Assembly: GCA_012959525.1 (NCBI GenBank) | Contig: DUDB01000046.1 | Coordinates: 33,929-97,928 of the forward strand | Reading direction: 5' to 3' | Source of the DNA: Planctomycetota bacterium | GTDB lineage: Bacteria > Planctomycetota > UBA1135 > GCA-002686595 | DNA length: 64,000 nucleotides | Shown: positions 13,794 to 22,995 of the stretch, in pieces | Layout: every line of letters begins with the position of its first letter | How positions within the stretch are numbered: position 1 is the stretch's first letter | The notes under the pieces: model-generated | Seen by the model: the letters and a program-made list of their open reading frames with translations, nothing else | The model's database searches: none | What the model was told of the DNA's origin: nothing | Translations under genes and position numbers: made by a program

Positions 13794-14696
13794 ATGAGTA
13801 TCTTCGTCGACGACTCCACGCGCGTGATCTGCCAGGGCTTCACCGGCAAGACGGGCACCTTTCATTCCAAACAGGCTCTCGAGTACGGCACCACGCTGGT
13901 GGGCGGGGTCAACCCCAGGAAACCGGGCACCGAACACCTGGGCCTGCCCGTGTTTGGCACCGTGGCCGAGGCCAAGCAGGAGACCGGCGCCAACGCCAGC
14001 GTGCTCTACGTGCCCCCGCCCTTCGCGGGCGCGGCCATCATCGAGGCCATCGAGGCCGAGATGGAGATGATCGTGGCGATCACCGAGGGCGTGCCCGTCC
14101 TCGACATGGTGCGCGTGATGGATGCCCTCAAGGGATCCCACTCACGCCTCCTGGGTCCCAACTGCCCCGGCGTCATCACCCCCGGCTCCTGCAAGATCGG
14201 GATCATGCCCGGTTACATCCACAAGCCTGGTCGCGTGGGCGTGATCAGCCGCTCCGGCACCCTGACCTACGAGGCCGTCTGGCAGCTGACCACCCGCTCC
14301 ATCGGACAATCGACCTGCATCGGCATCGGCGGCGACCCGGTCAACGGCACGAACTTCATCGACTGTCTCGAGGCCTTCCAGGCCGACGACGAGACGGACG
14401 CCATGATCATGATCGGTGAGATCGGAGGAACGGCCGAGGAGGCCGCGGCCGACTACATCAAGGCCAACGTGACGAAACCCGTCGTGGGCTTCATCGCGGG
14501 GCAGACCGCTCCCCCCGGCAAGCGCATGGGCCACGCGGGCGCCATTATCGCCGGCGGCAAGGGAACGGCGGCGGAGAAGGTGGCGGCCCTCGAAGCCGCG
14601 GGTGTCACCATGAGTCCGAGCCCGGCCCGTCTGGGCGAGCTCATGGAAGAGCGCCTGCGCGAGGCCAACCTGCTGGCCGCGACCCAGACCACCTGA
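13794..14696 (+). CDS. sucD: Succinyl-CoA synthetase, alpha subunit
   Basis: CoA-binding and phosphohistidine subunit of succinyl-CoA synthetase. The 300-residue protein has the CoA-site [11 protein letters not shown] near the N-terminus, [13 protein letters not shown] (about 119-131), and the active-site histidine at 247 in MGHAGAII. It is the partner of the preceding sucC. Its stop codon lies in a hairpin shared with the convergent glycosylase gene (14691-14715). Confidence 0.95.
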   Translation: MSIFVDDSTRVICQGFTGKTGTFHSKQALEYGTTLVGGVNPRKPGTEHLGLPVFGTVAEAKQETGANASVLYVPPPFAGAAIIEAIEAEMEMIVAITEGVPVLDMVRVMDALKGSHSRLLGPNCPGVITPGSCKIGIMPGYIHKPGRVGVISRSGTLTYEAVWQLTTRSIGQSTCIGIGGDPVNGTNFIDCLEAFQADDETDAMIMIGEIGGTAEEAAADYIKANVTKPVVGFIAGQTAPPGKRMGHAGAIIAGGKGTAAEKVAALEAAGVTMSPSPARLGELMEERLREANLLAATQTT

Positions 14697-14715
14697 GATT
14701 CTCGGCCGCTCAGGT
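14691..14715. other. Hairpin formed by two convergent stop regions
   Basis: ACCTGAG (14691-14697) and CTCAGGT (14709-14715) form a perfect 7-bp stem with an 11-base loop. The left arm carries the sucD TGA and the right arm carries the complement of the TGA of the convergent gene, so it could act on both transcripts. No T-tract is present. Confidence 0.4.
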
Positions 14716-15426
14716 GCCCAGGCCCAGTTTCTCCAGCTGAGCCTCGACCTGGGGTGCCCAGCCCCGGTTCGCGATCGGGCTCGCGGGGGAGGGGTGCAGG
14801 ATGGTGCCGATCCGGACCTCGGGCGCCTCTTCAGCCAGGGCTGTCCTGGCCCGGCCCTCGGCGAAGCGGCCCACTCCGAGCACCCAGCGGGGCTGCACAT
14901 GCTGCACCAGACGCACCAGCGCCCGGTCACAGGCGGCGAACAGGGCGTCCCTCTCGGCCGCGGGCAGCTTGTCCGGCGTGCGGTTGCGGCCTCCCTCCTC
15001 CAGGAAGACGAGCGGGCAGTAGTTCCAGACGAAGAACTTCTCGAAGAAGGCCTCGGGCGACTCGAAGCGCTCGGCGGCCCAGCCCCACAGTCGCCTGCCG
15101 CTGACCTCGCTGCGCGGACAGTCCATGCCGAGGATGGGGCGTTTGGGGTGTTCGCGCTCGGGCTTGCGCACGGGCTCGGCGATCCCGAGCCAGTCGCGCA
15201 CGGCGGCGACCTCTCCAAAGGGCACGCCGGTCTGGGCCATGCCATAGGGACCGGGATTCATGCCCAGCAGCAGAGTCTCCACGCCGGGGCGCAGGTAGCG
15301 CTCGATGAAGGCCTCGGCATTGGCCCGGGCATAGACGAGCGGGTTGTACACGTGGGCCACGGGCGGCGCGAAGTCCAGCGCCTGCACGTCCCGGGTCAGG
15401 GCGCGGGTGATGGGAACGGGTTCCAT
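14710..15426 (-). CDS. SMUG1-like uracil-DNA glycosylase
   Basis: Base-excision repair enzyme of the single-strand-selective monofunctional UDG family, expected to remove uracil and oxidised pyrimidines from DNA. The 238-residue product has the family's motif 1, GMNPGPYGMAQTGVPFGEV (about 54-72), with the catalytic Asn. Motif 2 near the C-terminus, HPSPASPIANRGW, matches the His-Pro-Ser DNA-intercalating loop. The intermediate CPRSEVSGRRLWGW segment is also typical of SMUG1. ATG at 15426 was chosen because it starts near the conserved helix. It is convergent with sucD and divergent from mnmD. Confidence 0.85.
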   Translation of the reverse strand: MEPVPITRALTRDVQALDFAPPVAHVYNPLVYARANAEAFIERYLRPGVETLLLGMNPGPYGMAQTGVPFGEVAAVRDWLGIAEPVRKPEREHPKRPILGMDCPRSEVSGRRLWGWAAERFESPEAFFEKFFVWNYCPLVFLEEGGRNRTPDKLPAAERDALFAACDRALVRLVQHVQPRWVLGVGRFAEGRARTALAEEAPEVRIGTILHPSPASPIANRGWAPQVEAQLEKLGLGT

Positions 15427-15470
15427 GGGGAATAGGGTAACCCGGCCTCCGCCCGCGATCGCCCTCGGGC

Positions 15471-15476
15471 TATCCT
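15471..15476 (+). promoter_or_regulatory. Candidate extended -10 promoter, leaderless type
   Basis: GGGCTATCCT (15467-15476) ends 9 bases before the GTG start of the next gene. The identical decamer occurs at the same distance before the EIIA gene at 36601. Transcription would begin about at the start codon, implying a leaderless mRNA. Confidence 0.45.
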
Positions 15477-15485
15477 CTGTCCGTT

Positions 15486-16316
15486 GTGGAAAATGGACCC
15501 TGGGAAGCACTGGAGACCGAGGACGGGAGCTGGACTCTTCTTGATTCCGGTCTGGGCCAGGCCTGTCATGCGCGCGAGGGGGCTTGGACCGAAGCCCGCG
15601 AGCGCTACGCCGGGCCCACCCGCTTGCGGGAGCGGGCCCTGGCCGAGGACGCGCCTGCCTGCCTGCGGCTCCTCGACGTGGGCACCGGCCTGGGATGGAA
15701 TCTGGCGGCGGCCTTGGAGGCCGTGCAGGGAACGGAATGCGCCCTGGAAGTCGTCACGCTCGAGCGGGACCCGAGCGTAATCGAGGCCGCCTTGGAGTTG
15801 CACGCCCGTCAGCCTCTGGCCGCGGCGGAGGCCTTCCAGCGCCCGGTGGCCGAGGCCCTGGCCGCGTCCCTTGAGGACCACGCGGCGGCGCGCATGCAGG
15901 GGGTGGCCCTGCCCGGTGGGGGACGCCTGTATCTGTGGCTCGGCGACGGGCGTGAGACTCTCGCGGATTTCACCTGGCCCACGCCTTGTCCCGGATTCGA
16001 CGCCGTGTTCCTCGATCCCTTCTCCCCGGGGGTCGACCCACCGCTCTGGGAGGTTGGATTCCTGGGGCGCATCGCCGAGCTGATGGCACCCGGCTCCCTG
16101 CTCAGCACCTACACCGCCTCGGCCCGGGTGCGCGCGCGGCTGATGGCGGCGGGTTTGATCGTGGGCCTGGGCCCACGGGTGGGCGGCAAGGCGGAGGGCA
16201 CCCTGGCCAGTCCTGATCTCGCCTTGGCGAGCCTGAACCCCAAGCGCCTGGCACAACTCCGGCGCAGGGCGGGTGACGAGTTCGAAGGTCCTCGAGGATT
16301 GGAGAGGATGCACTAG
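15486..16316 (+). CDS. mnmD: MnmD-like tRNA 5-methylaminomethyl-2-thiouridine methyltransferase
   Basis: SAM-dependent methyltransferase of the MnmC N-domain family (DUF752) as a stand-alone protein. In other bacteria this converts the wobble uridine nm5(s2)U to mnm5(s2)U. The 276-residue chain has the SAM motif LLDVGTGLGWNLAAALEA (about 59-76). The family signature FLDPFSPGVDPPLW lies near 178, followed by LLSTYTASARVRARL and GGKAEGTLAS. The FAD-dependent C-domain of fused MnmC is absent. The GTG start is supported by the -10 box 9 bp upstream. Confidence 0.8.
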   Translation: MENGPWEALETEDGSWTLLDSGLGQACHAREGAWTEARERYAGPTRLRERALAEDAPACLRLLDVGTGLGWNLAAALEAVQGTECALEVVTLERDPSVIEAALELHARQPLAAAEAFQRPVAEALAASLEDHAAARMQGVALPGGGRLYLWLGDGRETLADFTWPTPCPGFDAVFLDPFSPGVDPPLWEVGFLGRIAELMAPGSLLSTYTASARVRARLMAAGLIVGLGPRVGGKAEGTLASPDLALASLNPKRLAQLRRRAGDEFEGPRGLERMH

Positions 16317-16393
16317 CCTCCAAAGGCCCACCCGTCAGGCGCGTGAGAAGAGAAACCGCCCAAGGGCACCGTGCCCACGCCCATTGCAGACCC

Positions 16394-16399
16394 TAGAAT
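16394..16399 (+). promoter_or_regulatory. Candidate -10 box of tatA
   Basis: TAGAAT in the context CCCTAGAATAAA, 89 bp before the tatA ATG, in the gap after mnmD. No matching -35 box is evident. Confidence 0.3.
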
Positions 16400-16488
16400 A
16401 AAGCCCCCGGGCAATCCCAGCCCGGTCCGTCCTACTTCGAATCCCTCCACTATTCTCATCCCCATCCTGGGGGAGGACACAGATCACC

Positions 16489-16701
16489 ATGAACCACCTA
16501 GCAATGATCGGTATCCAGGAGTTTTGGCCGATCGCTCTGCTGGCCTTGCTCTTCTTTGGTGGCAGGAAACTGCCCGAGCTCGCGCGCGCCATGGGCACGA
16601 GCATCACGCAGTTCAAGAAGGGGCTGAAGGATGAGTCTGCGCCCGGTGCACGACTGGAAGGCGACGAGCCGGATCCCGAGGAGTCCACCCCGACGGATTA
16701 G
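16489..16701 (+). CDS. tatA: Sec-independent translocase subunit TatA/TatE
   Basis: A 70-residue pore-forming component of the twin-arginine translocon, which moves folded proteins across the inner membrane. One N-terminal transmembrane helix (about 9-22) is followed by the family's FGGRKLPELARAMG hinge and amphipathic helix with the conserved FG and LP residues, then an acidic tail. No tatC is in the window. It sits ahead of mobA; molybdoenzymes are common Tat substrates, so the neighbourhood is sensible, though the spacing (107 bp) does not prove co-transcription. Confidence 0.9.
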   Translation: MNHLAMIGIQEFWPIALLALLFFGGRKLPELARAMGTSITQFKKGLKDESAPGARLEGDEPDPEESTPTD

Positions 16702-16808
16702 GTTCCATGGTGGCCCTTGGGGTGCGCCACAGATGGAGTGGAGCGCCGTTCCGCGTAGGTCGGGCCACGAACGGCTCTCATCATCCTTGTCCGGATTGTT
16801 CCGATTCC

Positions 16809-17468
16809 ATGTCCAATACCCGATCCTCTATCGCCCCGTCTCGCGATCAGGTCGTCGCGCTTGTCCTGTGCGGGGGACAGAGCCGCCGAATGGGCTCGGA
16901 CAAGTCTCAGTTGGAGTTGGGCGGACAGACATTGTTGGGCAAGACCGCAGGTCTGATGGAGCGAATTGCTGGGACGGTTTGGCTGGCTTGCGGGAGCGAA
17001 GAGCGCTACGCGGATCTCGGCTATCGGCTCGTGCTAGACAAGCGGTCCGGGGGCGGCCCCCTCGAGGGACTTCGCGCTGGGCTGGAGGAGCTTGATCGTG
17101 AGTGGCTCCTAGCCGTGGCTTGCGATATGCCGGCGTTGGAAGAAGGACACTTCACTCCTCTGCTTGATGCTGCGCATGAAGCCGATGTGGACCTAGTTCA
17201 CTACCGTGGCGAGGATGGCAATGAGCCCCTGTGCGCCCTCTACCGGCGCACGGTGCTGCCCGCAGTACGGACAAGCCTGGAGGATGGCGTCCATCGCATG
17301 GATGCATTCTGGGGAGGCCGGCGTGAGGACGGTCAACCGCTTGTGGTTCGTGCCCTGGCCAAGAACCTAGAGTGGCTCAGGAGCGGGAATCCCTTCCACA
17401 ACATCAACACCCCTGAGGACCTGGACAGCAACTCGTGGGTCCATCCTGCGAGCGAGGAGAGCGCGTGA
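16809..17468 (+). CDS. mobA: Molybdenum cofactor guanylyltransferase
   Basis: Transfers GMP from GTP to molybdopterin to make the MGD cofactor of bacterial molybdoenzymes. The 219-residue protein shows the nucleotidyltransferase signature LCGGQSRRMGSDKSQLELGG (about 19-38) and the metal-binding Asp in VACDMPAL. ATG at 16809 gives the usual length; an upstream in-frame ATG (16707) would add an unconserved 34-residue extension. Its stop codon overlaps the next start as GTGA, suggesting translational coupling with the isoprenoid synthase. Confidence 0.88.
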   Translation: MSNTRSSIAPSRDQVVALVLCGGQSRRMGSDKSQLELGGQTLLGKTAGLMERIAGTVWLACGSEERYADLGYRLVLDKRSGGGPLEGLRAGLEELDREWLLAVACDMPALEEGHFTPLLDAAHEADVDLVHYRGEDGNEPLCALYRRTVLPAVRTSLEDGVHRMDAFWGGRREDGQPLVVRALAKNLEWLRSGNPFHNINTPEDLDSNSWVHPASEESA

Positions 17469-18469
17469 AAACCCTGACCAGCCGACTGCGCGATCGGCGC
17501 CTGGCTCAGATCTTGGAGCCCGTGGAAGCGGGCATGGAGCAGATGCGAGCTTGCGTGTCGTCCCAGTTGGCGTCGGACCACGTCACCGTGTCCGAGATGA
17601 CCGATCACCTGGGGAGCTTCAGCGGCAAGCAGCTGCGCGCGGCCCTGGTGCTGCTCTCGGCCCACGCCGCAGGCAACGATCACCCCGACCTGCCCCAGGT
17701 GGCCAGTGTGATCGAGATGATCCACCTGGCGACCCTCGTGCACGATGATGTGCTCGATGGGGCCGAGGTGCGGCGGCGCGTCGCCTGCGTGAACGAGCGC
17801 TGGGATAACCAGGTGGCTGTCCTTCTGGGAGACCTGCTCTACGCGCGCGCCTTTCACCTATCAACCACCCTGTCCTCGCCCATGGTGAGCGAGGTCCTGT
17901 CCCAGGCCACCCAGCGCATCTGCGAGGGCGAGATCATCCAGGCCGGTTCGCGCCGAGCCTTCGAGATGGACGTCGAGCAGTACGAGTTCATTGCCGGCGC
18001 CAAGACGGCCACCCTCTACCGTGCCGCCTGTGAGTTGGGCGTCGCCTACCCCGCGGCCGACAATCCCGGGCAGGTGCAGGCCATGGCACGCTTCGGCGAG
18101 GAGGTGGGCCTGGCCTTCCAGATCGTGGACGATGTTTTGGATCTGGTGGGCGAAGAGGAGGCCGTGGGCAAGAGCGTTGGAAACGACGTGGAGGACGGCA
18201 AGGTGACCTTGCCCGTGCTCGCGACCTATGCCAGCGCGAACGAGTCCGTGCGCGCGGCCATCCGCGCTGCCTATGGGGATGCCGACGTGGGCGACCGCCG
18301 CGCAGCCTTGCGCTCCGCCTGTGACCTGCAGGCCGGCGTGGATAGAGCCATGAAGCGAGCAGCGGATCTGGTGGCTCAGGCCAACGGGCGCCTCGATTGC
18401 CTCGATCAGGGCCCCTCGAAGAAGGCCTTGTCCATGCTTGGTGACTACGTGCTGGAGAGAAAATGGTGA
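17465..18469 (+). CDS. Polyprenyl diphosphate synthase (long-chain trans type)
   Basis: Extends farnesyl or geranyl diphosphate with isopentenyl diphosphate, probably for the quinone side chain. The 334-residue chain has both aspartate-rich motifs: DDVLD at 94-98 and DDVLD near 222 (FQIVDDVLD). The first is DDxxD without the bulky residues five positions before it that give short products, so an octaprenyl/heptaprenyl-type product is likely but not proven. The GTG start at 17465 overlaps the mobA stop by four bases and is preferred over the upstream ATG at 17435. The gene's own end overlaps the following lipoprotein. Confidence 0.85.
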   Translation: MKTLTSRLRDRRLAQILEPVEAGMEQMRACVSSQLASDHVTVSEMTDHLGSFSGKQLRAALVLLSAHAAGNDHPDLPQVASVIEMIHLATLVHDDVLDGAEVRRRVACVNERWDNQVAVLLGDLLYARAFHLSTTLSSPMVSEVLSQATQRICEGEIIQAGSRRAFEMDVEQYEFIAGAKTATLYRAACELGVAYPAADNPGQVQAMARFGEEVGLAFQIVDDVLDLVGEEEAVGKSVGNDVEDGKVTLPVLATYASANESVRAAIRAAYGDADVGDRRAALRSACDLQAGVDRAMKRAADLVAQANGRLDCLDQGPSKKALSMLGDYVLERKW

Positions 18470-19599
18470 TCGCCGTGGGCAGCAGTCAAAGGGCCTTGAG
18501 CGTCTGGGCCTCCGTCGCCGTGGGCCTGGCGTGCCTGGCCTGTGGGCCGGCGGACGTGGTCGAGATTGAGGGCCGGCGAATCGTCTCCGCCGCCAACCGG
18601 CCCGTGAGGACGGGGTTGAGTACCGCGCAGCGATTTGGAGCATCCACTACGGAAACCCAGGAAGCGCCCCTGTCGTGGACCCTGCCTCCCGGCTGGCAAG
18701 AGCTGCAGGCTAGCGGCATGCGCCTCGCCAACCTGCGCCCAGCTGGCCATCCGGATGCCGAGTGCTCTCTTGTGATCCTGGGCGGGAGCGGAGGTGGGCT
18801 GGTGGCCAACGTGAATCGATGGCGCCAGGAGCAGATGGGCTTGGAACCCTTGGCGCCGGGCGCCGTGGAGCAGCTGCCGGTCATGAACCTCTTGGGTGCG
18901 GGGGCCGCGCGGATAGAGCTGAATGGCACCTACACCAACATGGGCAGTGAGCCCCGTTCTGACTGGGGCCTCTTGGGAGCCATCCTGGTTTCGGAGCGCT
19001 TCACGATCTTCGTCAAGATGACGGGCCCCGCTGCATTGGTCGCCAACGAGACGAGCGCTTTTGAGGCCTTCTGCGGGTCGTTGCAGGTGCAGATGCCAGG
19101 TCAGGCGGGCACCGCCCCTCCCACGCTCGGGTCCGGACCCGTGGTCCAAAGCCAAGGGGCTGGAGCTACAGGCGCGAGCCGTTCGGGCGGATCGCGCGGC
19201 GTTTTTGATTTCAGCCTCCCTGACGGTTGGCGTGAACGGCCGCCGGGAGGGATGCGCGTTGTCAATCTGGAAGCCGGTGCCTCTGCGGAGTGCTACGTCG
19301 TGGAGTTGCCCGGCGAAGCCGGTGGTCTCAAGGACAACATCACTCGCTGGTGTGGGCAAGTTGGTGCGCAACCTCTCGGGGATGCTGCGGTGGCGGCTCT
19401 ACCTACCATCCGGTGTCTGGGGGAGGACTGCCCACTTCTTGAGCTGCTTGGGGAAGGGCAGAGCTCGGCATTGCTTGGAGTTCTGCTTGTTCGCCCTGAA
19501 GGCAGCACGTTCGTGAAGATGCTGGGCCCTCGTGATGAGCTGCTGGCCGAGCGTGCGGGCTTCATAGCTTTCGTGGAATCAATGGAGCGGGTTCAGTGA
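18463..19599 (+). CDS. Lipoprotein with two copies of an unknown domain, in the cytochrome c operon
   Basis: Predicted lipoprotein of 378 residues with lipobox LACLAC followed by Gly. Two homologous units of about 125 residues lie at roughly 63-208 and 245-378. Each opens with LPPGWQE or LPDGWRE, then xGMRxxNL, an AEC element, a G-rich segment and N(V/I)(N/T)RW. Each ends with a strand containing (I/T)FVKM(T/L)GP. The two copies differ at many positions, so the duplication is old. The gene is wedged between the isoprenoid synthase and resB with overlaps on both sides (ATG inside the previous gene's end, GTGA into resB), implying a role linked to cytochrome c maturation. No function is known to me. 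Confidence 0.7.
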   Translation: MVIAVGSSQRALSVWASVAVGLACLACGPADVVEIEGRRIVSAANRPVRTGLSTAQRFGASTTETQEAPLSWTLPPGWQELQASGMRLANLRPAGHPDAECSLVILGGSGGGLVANVNRWRQEQMGLEPLAPGAVEQLPVMNLLGAGAARIELNGTYTNMGSEPRSDWGLLGAILVSERFTIFVKMTGPAALVANETSAFEAFCGSLQVQMPGQAGTAPPTLGSGPVVQSQGAGATGASRSGGSRGVFDFSLPDGWRERPPGGMRVVNLEAGASAECYVVELPGEAGGLKDNITRWCGQVGAQPLGDAAVAALPTIRCLGEDCPLLELLGEGQSSALLGVLLVRPEGSTFVKMLGPRDELLAERAGFIAFVESMERVQ

Positions 19600-21062
19600 G
19601 TTCCAAGCCCACCACTCTCAGCCGTGTTCTAGCGCTCTTCTCCTCGTATGGGCTGGCCATTGTGCTACTGGCTTGCCTGTTCCTCCTCACGATCTTTGGG
19701 ACCCTGTATCAGGTGGATCACGGGTTGCATGCGGCCAAGGAGCGCTTCTTCGCATCCTGGTTCCTGTGGACCAAGCTGGGTGGGTTCAGTCTGCCCACTT
19801 TCCCCGCAGGCATGACCTGCATGATGCTTCTGTCCATCAACATGCTGGTGGGTGGCCTGTGGCGTCTGAAGATCTCCCGCCGAACCGCGGGTGTTGTCGT
19901 GGTTCACGTGGGGATCGCGTTCTTGCTCTTCTCCGGCCTCATCAAGCAATGGACGGCAGACGAAGGCTACATCAGTCTTGCTGAGGGCCGAGTGGCGGAG
20001 ACCTTTCGATCGGATCACCTCTGGGAGGTGTCGGTGTTCGAGGTGACGGGTGCGGACTCCGTGGAGGAGCTTGTCATTCGCCAGGGCGAATTTGAGGATC
20101 TGGGTCGAGATCAGCACCGGCGCTTCACGTCGGACGATCTGCCCTTCGACCTCCTATTGTCGAACTTCATGCCCTCCGCAACGGTACAAGCCGCGGGGGC
20201 AGGAAATGGGGGAGTCGAGGTGGACGGGTTCCGCCTCCTGGCGACCCCCCCGGACTCCGAACCCGGCCGTAATGCGGCGGGTCTCTTGGTTGATATCAAC
20301 GGTGGGGGATCATCGGAGCGCGCACTGCTCTGGGGCTTTCAGGTTACGCCGTGGACCTTTGAGTCGGGCGGCCGGACCTGGGCCGTGGACTTGCGCCATG
20401 CGCGCTACAAGATGCCGTTCCGGTTGCGACTGGAGGACTTCCAAAAGGAAGACCACCCGGGAATGGGCATGGCCAAGGCCTACCGGAGCGACGTGACGAA
20501 GATCGTCGATCAGCGTGAGGAGCGCATTCGGATCCAGATGAATGAGCCCCTGCGCTCAGAGGGGTTGGTTCTCTTCCAGTCCTCCTGGGGGCCGCAGGAT
20601 GCGGGCCCCGCGGGTCCGTGCACCCTCGACGTGGCCGGGAGCCGGGTCCTGATGTTTGGGCATATGATCCGCGAGGGCCGCGCCGTCCGCCTCTCCAACG
20701 CCAGCGGCGACTGGGGGAGCTACGAAGAGCGGACGCCGCAGAGCGTGGAGGTCCGCTCAGTTGAGGCGGCGACGACGTTCTATGCCCGCGACGTCACGCG
20801 GGATGGTTTCCGGCTCAGCCTGCGAGCAGGTGGACCGGCCCTTCCCATCCTCTCCGCCGGCAGCGGTCACATCCTTGAAGAAGAGCCCTACTCCGTCTTC
20901 AGCGTGGTGCGAAACGTCTCGGACAAGTGGCCCGAGTACAGCATGTGGATCATCACCTTGGGATTGCTCACCGTATTCGTCCGTAAGATATTGGGGTTCG
21001 CCAAAACACAGGCCAACCGCCGGGCAGCGGTTGAGAATGCCCCACAAGGAGCGAACCCGTGA
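19596..21062 (+). CDS. resB: Cytochrome c biogenesis protein ResB/Ccs1
   Basis: Membrane component of system II cytochrome c maturation, acting with CcsA to deliver haem to apocytochrome c outside the inner membrane. The 488-residue protein begins with the typical first helix (SSYGLAIVLLACLFLLTIFGTLYQ). Two further N-terminal helices follow, then a large extracytoplasmic domain and a last helix near the end (YSMWIITLGLLTVFVRKILGF). The GTG start overlaps the lipoprotein stop, and the stop overlaps the ccsA start, both as GTGA. Confidence 0.88.
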   Translation: MSSKPTTLSRVLALFSSYGLAIVLLACLFLLTIFGTLYQVDHGLHAAKERFFASWFLWTKLGGFSLPTFPAGMTCMMLLSINMLVGGLWRLKISRRTAGVVVVHVGIAFLLFSGLIKQWTADEGYISLAEGRVAETFRSDHLWEVSVFEVTGADSVEELVIRQGEFEDLGRDQHRRFTSDDLPFDLLLSNFMPSATVQAAGAGNGGVEVDGFRLLATPPDSEPGRNAAGLLVDINGGGSSERALLWGFQVTPWTFESGGRTWAVDLRHARYKMPFRLRLEDFQKEDHPGMGMAKAYRSDVTKIVDQREERIRIQMNEPLRSEGLVLFQSSWGPQDAGPAGPCTLDVAGSRVLMFGHMIREGRAVRLSNASGDWGSYEERTPQSVEVRSVEAATTFYARDVTRDGFRLSLRAGGPALPILSAGSGHILEEEPYSVFSVVRNVSDKWPEYSMWIITLGLLTVFVRKILGFAKTQANRRAAVENAPQGANP

Positions 21063-22984
21063 GAGTTCTTTTCAGTCTGGTGATCGGATGGAGCCTTCTC
21101 GTCGGCTCCGCGAGCGGACAGGGAGAGGCTCCCACGCGAGCTGGCCGAGCACCTTGGGAGCCGGAGGTTCTGGAACTGTTCGCCACGCTTCCCGTTCAGG
21201 ACGGGGGCCGGGTCAAGCCCATGGACTCCCTGGCGGGCTTGCGTCTGCTGCAATTCAACGGCAAGCGCACGCTCAAGCTGCGGGATGGGACCAAGCTGGA
21301 CCACCGTGCCTGGCTCCTGGACTGCTTCCTCTTCCCTGAGCTGGCCCGGACCTACCCCTGCTTCCGCATCGACAACGACGCCGTCCTGGCGGCCGTGGGC
21401 CTGGAGGCCAGGAAGAAGGCGGACTGGTACACCTTTGAGGAGCTCGCCCTCGCCCGCCAGAAGATCGCTGCGGAGGCCGCGGGTGCGCAGGCGGCGGATC
21501 CTGACGAGCGCTCCCTCGTGCAGACCAAACTGCTCAACCTGGAGAGCAACCTACGCACCTTCGAGGGACTGACACTGGCGTTGGATTTCACCCGGCGCAG
21601 TTTTCCTACGGCGGGGCTGGAGGAGATCTGGAGCCAGAGCGAAGCGGACCTCGCCACCGTGCTCGAGGGCGCGCCGGGGTTCAAGGCCCTTTGGCGTGGT
21701 GTTCCGGGAGGCGAGCCGGCCACCAGCGGAGAGCAGGCGCTCATGCGCACTCTCGCCGAGCACCTGGCGGAGGTCAGTGAGCGCGGGCGTGGGGGACCGG
21801 TACTCCTGGCGCCGCACCCGGACTCCGTCGGTGCAGAGCGTTGGTGGCGCGCCACCGATCTGATCGACGTGGCCTTCGACAGTGACCTGGACCTCAGCGC
21901 CGAGATTGAAGTGCTCAGGGGTCTGCAGAGCCTGGAGCAGGCCAAGGCGGACCCCGAGAGGCTGCGTACTGAATTGCAGGCTCTGCATGGGCTGCTGGTG
22001 GCGCGTGCGGATGCGCGCGGGGAGTATCGCGCCATCGAATTGGAAGTGGACCTCTACCGCTGGGACCCCTTCACCCGCGCTCTGGTCTTCTACCTGCTCG
22101 CGTTCCTGGGTGTTTGTTTCAGTCTCGTGGCGCCGAGCAAGGGCTGGGTTCGCAAGTTCACCTGGGGGATGACCCTGGGCAGTACGGCTCTGCTGATCTT
22201 CGGCATCGTCTTGCGCTGCATCATCCGCCAGCGGCCACCTGTGGTCAGTCTTTACGACACGGTGCTGTTCATCACGGCCGGCGCGGTGCTGATGGGGCTC
22301 GTGACCGAGTGGCTGACACGGCAGCGCATAGCTCTTGGTCTCTCAACGGTGCTGGGCACCGCAGGCATGTTCCTGGCGGGCCGCTATGAGCTCAAGGAGG
22401 TTGCCAGCGCCGGTGACACCATGGCTTCGGTGGTGGCTGTGCTCGACACCAACTACTACCTCGCCATTCACGTGACCACCATTACCCTGGGCTACGCCGC
22501 CGGTCTGCTGGCCGGTGCCCTGGGCCACGTGTGGATTCTGGGCCGTTTGGTGGGCTATCGGTCGGGAGACCGGGAGTTCTACCGCGGCTTGACCCGTATG
22601 ACCTACGGGGTGATCTGCTTCGGGCTCCTGCTCTCCGTGTTCGGGACGATCATGGGCGGTGTCTGGGCCAACGACTCGTGGGGTCGCTTCTGGGGGTGGG
22701 ATCCCAAGGAGAACGGAGCACTGTTGATTTGCCTCTGGGAGATCATGATCCTGCACGCACGCATGGGTGGCTACATTCGCGATCGGGGCTTGGCTGTTAT
22801 GGCGGTCTTGGGTGCGATCGTGGTCTCGGCTTCCTGGTGGGGCGTCAACTTGCTGGGCGTTGGCCTGCACAGCTACGGATTCACAAGCGGTGTGGTCATG
22901 ACGTTGGCGTCCTTCTGGGCATTTGAGATCTTGGTGGTGCTGGCAGCGGGGGTCGGTGCTAAGCGCGAGGCAGCAAGTAAGTAA
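21059..22984 (+). CDS. ccsA: Cytochrome c assembly protein CcsA/ResC
   Basis: Haem-handling integral membrane protein of system II cytochrome c maturation. The 641-residue chain has a signal-like N-terminus and a long extracytoplasmic region of about 320 residues. About eight transmembrane helices follow. The tryptophan-rich WWD-type segment [16 protein letters not shown] is present, together with conserved His residues (for example in [11 protein letters not shown] and GLHSYGF) that would ligate haem. The long N-terminal extension is larger than in the classical CcsA and may do part of the job of a separate subunit. GTG start coupled to resB. Confidence 0.88.
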   Translation: MRVLFSLVIGWSLLVGSASGQGEAPTRAGRAPWEPEVLELFATLPVQDGGRVKPMDSLAGLRLLQFNGKRTLKLRDGTKLDHRAWLLDCFLFPELARTYPCFRIDNDAVLAAVGLEARKKADWYTFEELALARQKIAAEAAGAQAADPDERSLVQTKLLNLESNLRTFEGLTLALDFTRRSFPTAGLEEIWSQSEADLATVLEGAPGFKALWRGVPGGEPATSGEQALMRTLAEHLAEVSERGRGGPVLLAPHPDSVGAERWWRATDLIDVAFDSDLDLSAEIEVLRGLQSLEQAKADPERLRTELQALHGLLVARADARGEYRAIELEVDLYRWDPFTRALVFYLLAFLGVCFSLVAPSKGWVRKFTWGMTLGSTALLIFGIVLRCIIRQRPPVVSLYDTVLFITAGAVLMGLVTEWLTRQRIALGLSTVLGTAGMFLAGRYELKEVASAGDTMASVVAVLDTNYYLAIHVTTITLGYAAGLLAGALGHVWILGRLVGYRSGDREFYRGLTRMTYGVICFGLLLSVFGTIMGGVWANDSWGRFWGWDPKENGALLICLWEIMILHARMGGYIRDRGLAVMAVLGAIVVSASWWGVNLLGVGLHSYGFTSGVVMTLASFWAFEILVVLAAGVGAKREAASK

Positions 22985-22995
22985 GGAACACAGGC

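Noticed and set aside
16400..16470. TTCGAATCC resembling a tRNA T-loop near 16438
   Set aside because: The flanking sequence does not form T-, anticodon- or acceptor stems; it lies in the tatA leader.
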